NCBI GenBank assembly: GCA_018371855.1
Contig: JAHAKD010000001.1
Location: forward strand, 350,227 to 414,226
From: Clostridium sp.
GTDB taxonomy: Bacteria; Bacillota; Clostridia; TANB77; CAG-508
DNA: 64,000 nt
Direction of reading: 5' to 3'
The notes below the pieces were generated by a model that saw nothing but the letters and a program-made list of their open reading frames with translations, searched no databases and was not told where the DNA came from. Numbering within the stretch: the stretch's first letter is position 1; each line of letters starts with the position of its first letter. The position numbers were made by a program, and so were the translations under genes. This document shows, in pieces, positions 1 through 7,350 of this stretch.

Positions 1-796
1 TTTCACCTTTTAGTGTAGAAACCTCTCTTAAACTCTCTGCATATGCAGTCATATCAGTTAAGATTACTAAAACATGATATCCTAAGTCAAATGCTAAATA
101 TTCAGCACAAGTTAGTGTGACTTTTGGAGTTAGCAATCTTTCTATACTTGGATCATTAGAAAGATTTTGGAACATTACTACTTTCTGCAATGTACCATTT
201 TCCTTTAAACTGTTTTTAAAATATTCCGCTGTCTCAAATTCAGCACCCATTAAACCAAAGCAGATAGCAAATTTTTCTTCATTACCTATATTAGAATCTT
301 TGATAATTTTATTTGCAAGTTCATTATGATTAATTCCACTTCCAGAAAATATTGGTAATTTTTGTCCCCTAATTAAAGTCATTAGACCGTCTATACTAGA
401 TATACCTGTTTCTATATAATTACGTGGATATTCTCTAGAAACCGGATTAATGCTGCTTCCATTTATATCCCTTTCTATAACTGATTCTATATTTCCTAGT
501 CCATCTATTGGTCTACCTGTTCCATCAAATACTCTACCTAGCATATCTACAGAAAGTTTTATGCTTAAAGGCTTTCCTTTTAAAATTGTTTTAGTATCAG
601 TTAAATTTATTCCATTTGTACCTTCATATACTTGTATAGCTGTAATATTTTCATCCATAGAGATAACATTTCCTATTCTTGTTTCTCCATTTTTTAATAT
701 TAATTGTACTTGCTCGTCAAATGAAATATTCTTTGGCGTTTTTATATAGGCAATTGGACCATTAATTGATTCTAATCCAATATATTGTATATTCAT
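1..796 (-). CDS. ntpB: V-type ATP synthase subunit B (partial, 3' end off window)
   Basis: Non-catalytic nucleotide-binding subunit of the V1 head. The reverse strand translates without a stop from the ATG at 796 to the window edge, about 265 residues of a family normally near 460. The N-terminal beta-barrel (GPIAYIKTP, then IGNVISMDE), the GRPIDGLG segment and the degenerate P-loop GQKLPIFSGSGINHN are characteristic of subunit B rather than A. It begins 5 bp after the stop of subunit A, so the two are co-translated. Subunit D would be expected beyond the left edge. Confidence 0.95.
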   Translation of the reverse strand, partial: MNIQYIGLESINGPIAYIKTPKNISFDEQVQLILKNGETRIGNVISMDENITAIQVYEGTNGINLTDTKTILKGKPLSIKLSVDMLGRVFDGTGRPIDGLGNIESVIERDINGSSINPVSREYPRNYIETGISSIDGLMTLIRGQKLPIFSGSGINHNELANKIIKDSNIGNEEKFAICFGLMGAEFETAEYFKNSLKENGTLQKVVMFQNLSNDPSIERLLTPKVTLTCAEYLAFDLGYHVLVILTDMTAYAESLREVSTLKGE

Positions 797-801
797 TAGT
801 T

Positions 802-2586
802 TCACAACCCTTTCTTAAAGAAGTGTTTATATTCTTCTTCTATTTTGTTCAATTCATTTATATATTTTTCTTCTAACTCATCTATTTTTGCCATTTCTAT
901 ATTTGAGACTTCACTTTTTATTTTTGAATACTCACTAAAAAAGCTTATTTGCTTTATTTTAGACATTGGCGTTCCATTTTCTATTAATTCATTCGCTAGC
1001 TCATAAATATCTATTATTACTTTCATCATTTTATATTGTTTTAATAAGGGCACATATGTGTCTATTTCTGAATTTGCATTTTGTTGCAAAAATCCTTCTC
1101 TAATACATTTACTAATTTCCAATACTAATTTTTTTGAATCTGACAATACATCTTGTCCTACAACTTTTGCAATTTCTTGTAGCTCGTTTTCTTCATTTAA
1201 AAGCTTAATTATTTTGTTTCTATATTCTAGGAAATCCTCTTCTGTATTTTTTTCATACCATTCTTCTAAATTTGTCATATATTCGCTATAACTTATCATC
1301 CAATTTATAGCTGGATAATGTCTAGAATAAGCCAAGTCCCTATCTAATCCCCAAAACACATGTACAAATCTTCTTGTGTTTTGGGTAACAGGCTCCGAGA
1401 AATCCGAACCCTGTGGTGAAACCGCTCCTATAATTGTTACAGACCCTTCTGTTTCGTTATTATTTAACGTTCTTCCTGCTCTACCATAAAATTCAGAAAG
1501 TCTTGATGGCAAATAAGAAGGATATCCTTCTTCTGCTGGCATTTCCTCTAATCTTCCTGATATTTCTCTTAGTGCCTCTGCCCATCTAGATGTTGAATCA
1601 GCCATTATGGCAACTTGATATCCCATGTCTCTATAATACTCAGCAATTGTTATACCTGTATAAATTGAGGTTTCTCTAGCTGCAACCGGCATATTAGACG
1701 TATTTGCAATTAATATAGTTCTTTCCATTAAAGGTCTACCTGTTCTTGGATCTGTAAGTTTTGGAAAATCTTCTAGTACCTCTGTCATTTCATTTCCTCT
1801 TTCTCCACATCCAATATATACAATTATGTCTGCATCACACCATTTTGCTAATTGATGTTGTAACATCGTTTTTCCCGTTCCAAAACCTCCTGGAATTGTT
1901 GCTGTGCCGCCTTTACTAATTGGAAAAATTGAGTCTATAACTCTTTGACCTGTAATAAGTGGAATATTTGCTTGTAATCTTTTCTTGTATGGTCTTTGCT
2001 TTCTTACCGCCCATCTTTGTACCATTGTAAGTTCTCGAACTTTTCCATCAGCGGTTTGAACTTTTGCAATAATATCTTTTATAGAATATTCTCCTTCTTG
2101 TACAATTTCTAATATTTTTCCTTCTTCAATAACTGAATACATTATCTTATGTGTAATACTTTCTGTTTCCATAACATTACCTAATATAGAATTATATATA
2201 ACAGTATCTCCTATGTTTACCTTTGGAATAAAATGCCATTTTTTATTTTCATCCAAACTGCTTACTTGTATTCCTTTTGTTATAAAAGGACCTGAGTTTT
2301 GTTCTATTACTTTTAAAGGACGCTGAATTCCATCAAATACACTACCAATTAATCCTGGTCCTAAACTTAAAGTTAATGGACCACATGTACTTGTTACTTC
2401 TTCTCCTATATTCATACCCGCTGTATCTTCATAAACTTGGATTGTTGCAGCTTTTCCATCTAACTTTATAACTTCGCCCATTAGTTTATCTTTACCTATG
2501 TAGACCATATCATGCATTGCAAAATCTGCTTCGCCTGTTGCAACTATTACAGGTCCATTTATTTTAGTTACTCTCTTCTGTTCCAT
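802..2586 (-). CDS. ntpA: V-type ATP synthase catalytic subunit A
   Basis: Catalytic ATPase subunit of the V1 head; 594 residues, the normal length. The Walker A motif GGFGTGKT lies at about residues 233-240, followed by the conserved GCGERGNEMTEVL and SRWAEALREISGRLEEMPAEEGYP segments (quoted here only in part). The long insert before the P-loop distinguishes A from F-type beta. The start has a GGAGAAAATAT ribosome site. The first 23 bp overlap the end of subunit E, as expected for translational coupling. It is cytoplasmic and docks on the membrane sector built by subunits I and K. Confidence 0.97.
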   Translation of the reverse strand: MEQKRVTKINGPVIVATGEADFAMHDMVYIGKDKLMGEVIKLDGKAATIQVYEDTAGMNIGEEVTSTCGPLTLSLGPGLIGSVFDGIQRPLKVIEQNSGPFITKGIQVSSLDENKKWHFIPKVNIGDTVIYNSILGNVMETESITHKIMYSVIEEGKILEIVQEGEYSIKDIIAKVQTADGKVRELTMVQRWAVRKQRPYKKRLQANIPLITGQRVIDSIFPISKGGTATIPGGFGTGKTMLQHQLAKWCDADIIVYIGCGERGNEMTEVLEDFPKLTDPRTGRPLMERTILIANTSNMPVAARETSIYTGITIAEYYRDMGYQVAIMADSTSRWAEALREISGRLEEMPAEEGYPSYLPSRLSEFYGRAGRTLNNNETEGSVTIIGAVSPQGSDFSEPVTQNTRRFVHVFWGLDRDLAYSRHYPAINWMISYSEYMTNLEEWYEKNTEEDFLEYRNKIIKLLNEENELQEIAKVVGQDVLSDSKKLVLEISKCIREGFLQQNANSEIDTYVPLLKQYKMMKVIIDIYELANELIENGTPMSKIKQISFFSEYSKIKSEVSNIEMAKIDELEEKYINELNKIEEEYKHFFKKGL

Positions 2587-3124
2587 ATATTTTCTCCTTT
2601 AAATTAGTCAAAATTGTATTGTCAACTAACATATTTTTATTTTGTAGTTTAACACCACCTATATAACTTGCATCTAAAAATTTTATTTCTCCATAAGATG
2701 AAAAGTCAAACTTGTCTTTATCTTGTTCTAATACATATATAGTTATATCGTCTTTTTCATCTAATAGTTCCATAGCTTTAAAAAACATATTAGAAAGAGA
2801 TTTATTGTATTCTGATGTATTTGTAAATTCTTGTAATCTTTGTTTGCAACTTTCAAATAGCTCATTTTTTTCACTAGTATATTCTGCTAAGGCTTTCCTT
2901 TTGTATACAATATCTATGTCCATATTTTTTTTATTATATTCTTTTTCTAGTCTTATTTTTTCTTTCTTTAATTTATTCTCTAATTTTTGATTAAAGTTAT
3001 CTACACTTTTTTCTATTTTGTTTCTTGCTTTTTCATCTAATTCTTTGGTTAAAATTTGTTTGTCTGCGTCTGACATCTCTAAACAAATTCTTTCGAACTT
3101 TTTTAATTTTTCTTCTATGTCCAA
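2564..3124 (-). CDS. ntpE: V-type ATP synthase subunit E (peripheral stalk)
   Basis: A 186-residue protein with a charged, helical N-terminal half rich in Lys and Glu (roughly residues 1-100, coiled coil) and a compact C-terminal half, the architecture of the E peripheral-stalk subunit that tethers the V1 head to subunit I. Assignment also rests on position between F and A. The 3' end overlaps subunit A by 23 bp. Sequence identity in this family is low, so the name depends partly on context. Confidence 0.88.
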   Translation of the reverse strand: MDIEEKLKKFERICLEMSDADKQILTKELDEKARNKIEKSVDNFNQKLENKLKKEKIRLEKEYNKKNMDIDIVYKRKALAEYTSEKNELFESCKQRLQEFTNTSEYNKSLSNMFFKAMELLDEKDDITIYVLEQDKDKFDFSSYGEIKFLDASYIGGVKLQNKNMLVDNTILTNLKEKIYGTEESN

Positions 3125-3137
3125 GTTTCTACTCTCC

Positions 3138-3371
3138 TTAATCTATTCTTAGTAATAAAGGAAATTGTCCTTTTTGAATCTTTTCAAATCTTTGTGGTAA
3201 TAAGTCAAATATTTCTTTACTTATTACTAAAATACCTACATCTGTGCTTTGCATTATATCTGCTAATTTTTCTTCCAGTTCATTTTTATTCTGTATTAAG
3301 TTTGTTTCCATTCCGCCTAATCTAAAACCTATTTGTTCTTCTCTCTTATTAAAAATTCCTATAATTTTCAA
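3138..3371 (-). CDS. ntpG: V-type ATP synthase subunit F (short form)
   Basis: Rotor subunit F of the central stalk. The N-terminal Rossmann-like pattern is clear: KIIGIFNKREEQIGFRLGG followed by DVGILVISKEIF. It has only 77 residues, against about 100 in most homologues, and ends at FPLLLRID where relatives continue with an IP-x-K-x-G tail. No frameshift that would restore the tail is visible in the 13 bp before subunit E. It is either a natural short form or a truncation tolerated by the complex. Confidence 0.85.
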   Translation of the reverse strand: MKIIGIFNKREEQIGFRLGGMETNLIQNKNELEEKLADIMQSTDVGILVISKEIFDLLPQRFEKIQKGQFPLLLRID

Positions 3372-3384
3372 TTAAACTCTTCCT

Positions 3385-3837
3385 TTATATTTTATTTAAT
3401 ATCATTATTGATATTATTAATCCATATATAGCTATACCTTCAGCCAATCCTGCAAATATTATAGTTTTTCCAAGTAGTGATGGATTTTCACTAATTGCAC
3501 CAATAGCACTAGATGCAACCATAGCAACTGCTATACCAGCACCTATACAACCTAATCCTGTAGCTAAAGCTGCAGCAAGTAATCCAACATCATGATTTGA
3601 CAAACCACTTTCTGAAGTTTCTTCTGTAGTTTCAGAAGTTGTTGTATTTATTGTTTCTTCTGCATTTGTAGTAGTAGCAGGTTCTGCTGTAGTAACTTCA
3701 TTTACTTGATTTATAACTGTATTATTAGAAGCTGTACTTTTAGTTTCTTTACTTGCTACTGCATAAACAGAGGTAGCACTACAAGCTCCTATTATTACTG
3801 CTAAAACTATTATTATATTAAAAATCTTTTTTTTCAT
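3385..3837 (-). CDS. ntpK: V-type ATP synthase proteolipid subunit K with N-terminal extension
   Basis: Membrane rotor (c-ring) subunit. Residues about 85-150 form one helical hairpin, with glycine-rich helix 1 (LATGLGCIGAGIAVAM) and the ion-carrying glutamate in FAGLAEGIAIYGL. Unusually, the hairpin is preceded by a signal-peptide-like segment (MKKKIFNIIIVLAVIIGACS) and about 60 Thr/Glu/Asn/Ser-rich residues. Usual c subunits are either an 80-residue single hairpin or a 155-residue double hairpin, so this 150-residue protein is a single hairpin plus a leader. Aligned by eye to Na+ c-rings, the helix-1 Gln and the Ser after the Glu are absent, weakly suggesting H+ coupling. Confidence 0.92.
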   Translation of the reverse strand: MKKKIFNIIIVLAVIIGACSATSVYAVASKETKSTASNNTVINQVNEVTTAEPATTTNAEETINTTTSETTEETSESGLSNHDVGLLAAALATGLGCIGAGIAVAMVASSAIGAISENPSLLGKTIIFAGLAEGIAIYGLIISIMILNKI

Positions 3838-3858
3838 ATCAAACTTTCCTTTCGTATT

Positions 3859-5745
3859 TTATTTTTGTTCTTCTATTGGAATATATTCTTTTCCATCACC
3901 TGTATAAAATCTGCTAAATAATTCATAATACTCTAATCTTAAAACTTGTATTGCAACAATTAAACCTTCTAATGCTATTACAATAATATTTCCTATTATC
4001 GCAACAATTAAGCTTCCAGTTGTGCCAAACATATTTGCCAAAATATATACTGCCATACATAGTCCAACATGGTTTATTGCGAATGCTGCAAGTCTTACAA
4101 ATGAAATTGTATTACTTGCCATGCTTATTAACATTTCTATAATTTCAAATATCTTTTCTATTATAGAAACTTTTTGTCTAGCTTTGTTTTTATTTATTAG
4201 ATTTTCAATATTATCCTTAAATAAAATTAATAGTAAAGTAACAACTATCAATGTTACACTAATTGATAAACTAATAAACATCTGTCCATTTACTAAAAAT
4301 CCAACTATTAATGCCAAAATAACTATATAGAAAACTAAGCCTGCTATTCCATTTTTATCAAATAATACTTTTCCAACATCTTTATTTTTTATTCCATTTT
4401 TTATATTAAATATCATCGCTAGTATTATTAATATGGCACCACTTGCAATTCCAACAACTAACATACTTGTTATATTATCCATAGGACTTGGCACTAAGCC
4501 TTTTATTATATCCTCATTTCCAAATACACTACCATATAAGAATCCAAATATTATTGCAGATATTCCTCCTGCAATTAGTACTGGTCCTAAATTGCTTTTC
4601 CTTATTGTCAAAATTGCTCCAATAATGCCAATCACTAGACCTTGTCCTACATCTCCAAACATAAAACCGAACATTAAAAACGCTGTAATTGCTACAAAGA
4701 ATGTTGGGTCCATTTCCGTATAGTTAGGCGTTCCATACATTTTTACTATCGATTCGAATGGTTTTATTAGTCTATTATTTCTTAGTTTAGTTGGTGGAGT
4801 ACTAATTACTTCATCATGATTTTTTATTACATATTCTACATTATCTTTATTTAACTTTGGAAGTAATTCTTGTAAATTATCTTTTGGTATCCAACCAACA
4901 ATATAAAACGAACCTTTATTATCATGTGCCATATATTTCTTTACTTTATTTATTTTTTCTAACAATTCTAGTTGTAATAAATTATTTAATATTTCTCGTC
5001 CATTTTGTTCTCGAATATCTATAAGTTTTGCTTTTAAATCCTCTGTGTTATTTTTGGTCTTAGTTATTTGCTCTTTGGCTTTTGTTAAGATATCTGCTGG
5101 TCTTCCAATTATTTCTTGTTGAAGCCAAACTCTTTCAAACTTCATAACTTTAAAATAGCTATCAACTTTTTCAGCTAACTTATCAGGTGTAAAATATAAT
5201 ATCCAAGCCTCTTTATCTGTTTTTTCTAGTTCTAATATTAGTACATCTAAATTGGTAAGTTCGTTATTCAATTGTTCATAATTTTCTAGTGATATTTTTC
5301 CAAACCTAAATTTCATATATTTTAAATTATATAATTGCTCTAAAGCTACTGGAAGGTTTTTTAGATGTTCTATTGGCATTATGCTTTCTTCTATTTTCGC
5401 CAGTTGATCTTCATTTTCTTCTATTTTGGTATATATTGAGCTAATTTCCTGTGATTTACTGTCTATATCTTCTTTAATTTCTTCTAACTTTTTCTTTAAT
5501 TCTACTTGTTTCTTTACATATGGAACGTCCATTTCGTTTAATAATTCTTTAGCTTTTTTTATATATTCCTTAATTGTAGAATCATAAGAAAAATATGTTA
5601 CTTTCCATCCCTTTTCTAAAACTTTTAAGGTATTTTCTGGTTGAAACCCACTTCCTATTAAATCATTAGCAATGATAAAATCTAATTCTCTTTCATTTCC
5701 AGTCATACTTAAAAATTTCATTCTTTCAATTGCCAAAATCTTCAC
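3859..5745 (-). CDS. ntpI: V-type ATP synthase subunit I (membrane stator, a subunit)
   Basis: A 628-residue stator subunit that forms the ion half-channels against the K ring. The N-terminal half (to about residue 330) is cytoplasmic with long coiled coils (VELKKKLEEIKEDIDSK and onward). The C-terminal half has about seven membrane helices, starting at PTFFVAITAFLMFGFMFGDVG. The late helix SFVRLAAFAINHVGLCMAV carries the conserved Arg facing the rotor glutamate. Length and layout are typical. Confidence 0.95.
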   Translation of the reverse strand: MKILAIERMKFLSMTGNERELDFIIANDLIGSGFQPENTLKVLEKGWKVTYFSYDSTIKEYIKKAKELLNEMDVPYVKKQVELKKKLEEIKEDIDSKSQEISSIYTKIEENEDQLAKIEESIMPIEHLKNLPVALEQLYNLKYMKFRFGKISLENYEQLNNELTNLDVLILELEKTDKEAWILYFTPDKLAEKVDSYFKVMKFERVWLQQEIIGRPADILTKAKEQITKTKNNTEDLKAKLIDIREQNGREILNNLLQLELLEKINKVKKYMAHDNKGSFYIVGWIPKDNLQELLPKLNKDNVEYVIKNHDEVISTPPTKLRNNRLIKPFESIVKMYGTPNYTEMDPTFFVAITAFLMFGFMFGDVGQGLVIGIIGAILTIRKSNLGPVLIAGGISAIIFGFLYGSVFGNEDIIKGLVPSPMDNITSMLVVGIASGAILIILAMIFNIKNGIKNKDVGKVLFDKNGIAGLVFYIVILALIVGFLVNGQMFISLSISVTLIVVTLLLILFKDNIENLINKNKARQKVSIIEKIFEIIEMLISMASNTISFVRLAAFAINHVGLCMAVYILANMFGTTGSLIVAIIGNIIVIALEGLIVAIQVLRLEYYELFSRFYTGDGKEYIPIEEQK

Positions 5746-5757
5746 CTCTTTTGTTTA

Positions 5758-6717
5758 TTAAATTATAATTTTATTTTTTATTGTAGGTCCTTTTAAGTTA
5801 TATCTTATTCCTTCTATTATTGTTATAATATTTTCTTTTTCTATTTGTATCATTTCAAAATAACTAATGACAGTATTTAAATTTAATATATCTTTTCTAA
5901 AACTACTTTTACTTCTTTTATATAGCGCTCTTTTTACATCTTTTTGTACATCTTCTTTTATTATGTTTTTATACGCAGTATGACTTAATATTTGTTTTAG
6001 TTCTTCAATAGTTTCTATTTTCTCTACTTCTCTTATTATGTTAATATCTATTTTATAAAAGCTATTAATTAAAATATTTTCATCTACAATTCCATAATAT
6101 TTTTGACATCTATATGTCCAAAAAATATTTAATAAATCTATGCTATATTTTAATACTGTTTCTATATCCTTATTTTTTCCTTTTACTTCATGCAAGAATC
6201 CTTCAAAATAATACTTATTAAGGTTGTTTTCTAATTCAAAATTGTTTTTACTAGTTTCAAATATTTCTTTTATATCTTCGTCAGGTAGCTGTTCCAAAAA
6301 TTCTTCTTTAGATTTTACTTTAAGCAGTGGTTCCAAGTCTGTAAATATATTAGTAACCCAAATAGTATTTTCTATATTCTGCAATTCGTTTGTAATTACT
6401 TTTTCATAAATTTTTTTAATAATGTCTATTTTATATTTTAAAATATATTTTTGCCAAATTTTTTTATTTGTACCATTAATGTATTTATCAATTTTTTTCA
6501 TATCAATTATTATTAATTTATCTAACGAATTTTCTAATTCTAATCTTTTTGCATCATTTGATAAATTATCTAAATCGTCAATTTTTGATTTTAAAATTAT
6601 AATTGCATCTTTTATATGTTCTTGTTTTATTAAATCATCTAAATCATCATTTTTTAGCTTTTTAGCATACATTGCTTTTAATTTGGCTGTTACACTAGGA
6701 TTATTAAATGTTTTCAT
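5758..6717 (-). CDS. ntpC: V-type ATP synthase subunit C (V0 collar, subunit d-like)
   Basis: A 319-residue, all-helical protein beginning with NPSVTAKLKAMYAKKL, typical of the funnel-shaped subunit C/AC39 that links the central stalk to the K ring. Three repeated helical units can be sensed, each with a DLDDLIKQ- or DEDIKEIF-like segment. It lies 13 bp before subunit I. The order H-C-I-K-F-E-A-B differs from the better known I-K-E-C-F-A-B order of Enterococcus in the position of C. Confidence 0.88.
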   Translation of the reverse strand: MKTFNNPSVTAKLKAMYAKKLKNDDLDDLIKQEHIKDAIIILKSKIDDLDNLSNDAKRLELENSLDKLIIIDMKKIDKYINGTNKKIWQKYILKYKIDIIKKIYEKVITNELQNIENTIWVTNIFTDLEPLLKVKSKEEFLEQLPDEDIKEIFETSKNNFELENNLNKYYFEGFLHEVKGKNKDIETVLKYSIDLLNIFWTYRCQKYYGIVDENILINSFYKIDINIIREVEKIETIEELKQILSHTAYKNIIKEDVQKDVKRALYKRSKSSFRKDILNLNTVISYFEMIQIEKENIITIIEGIRYNLKGPTIKNKIII

Positions 6718-6743
6718 TTTTTAATCTCCTATCATTTTAGTAG

Positions 6744-7061
6744 TTATTCAGCATTTATAATACTTGATACTATGTCATGTATAATTTGATTTTTACGTTC
6801 TTCAAATTTTCTTCTGCCATTTTCTATAGTTGCATTGGTTTTGAACTTTAAGTTGTCTTCTACAGTTTTTAATTTATTATTATATTCTTGCTCTAATCTT
6901 AATATTTCTTCTTTATACTTCGCTTCCATTGCTGCTTCTTTTACCGATATCTCCTGCGCTATATATTTTTCAAGTTCGTTATTTTTTGCTTCTATTAGTT
7001 TAATATTATCTTTGGCTTCATTGTCTATTTTTAATATTGTTCGTAATTCTTCGTTATTCAT
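6744..7061 (-). CDS. Putative V-type ATPase peripheral-stalk subunit (G/H-like coiled coil)
   Basis: First gene of the ATPase operon. About 105 residues, almost entirely charged heptads from residue 10 to 95 (KNNELEKYIAQEISVKEAA and onward), no membrane segment. A short coiled-coil gene in this position is normally the G/H subunit that pairs with E in the stalk. I place the start at the ATG at 7061, preceded by GGATGGTGAG; an ATG five codons upstream (7076) has no ribosome site. The identification rests on size, coiled coil and position. Confidence 0.7.
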   Translation of the reverse strand: MNNEELRTILKIDNEAKDNIKLIEAKNNELEKYIAQEISVKEAAMEAKYKEEILRLEQEYNNKLKTVEDNLKFKTNATIENGRRKFEERKNQIIHDIVSSIINAE

Positions 7062-7238
7062 ATACTCACCATCCATATATTTATAAAGCAGTAGCTACAC
7101 TGCTACTGCCATTACTTTCATTTATATTATCTCCAATTAATTTTGCTTTATTAGTTTTACTAAATATAATGTAAATATTAAATTATAAGTTTATATTTAC
7201 TTAACTTATCTTTTGTCAGTAACAATTTTTTCATATAT

Positions 7239-7268
7239 ATTTTATTTTTTTACTATCCATTTTGTCAA
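7239..7268 (-). promoter_or_regulatory. Sigma-A-like promoter of the V-ATPase operon
   Basis: On the minus strand TTGACA (7268-7263) and TAAAAT (7244-7239) are separated by 18 bp. Transcription would start near 7232, giving a leader of about 170 nt. That leader contains a small hairpin at 7087-7109 (AGCAGT...ACTGCT) just before the first gene. The interval 7077-7350 has no other gene that I can see. Confidence 0.6.
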
Positions 7269-7350
7269 TATAATACACAAAAAATTCATATTAATTAAAG
7301 TTACTACTATTTATCTAAAGCTCTAGTATTACCACCATGATAGGCAAAAT

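Noticed and set aside
3385..3837. Sodium-dependent c-ring
   Set aside because: The helix-1 Gln and the Ser following the ion-binding Glu that mark many Na+ rings are not present in my manual alignment, though this does not prove proton coupling.
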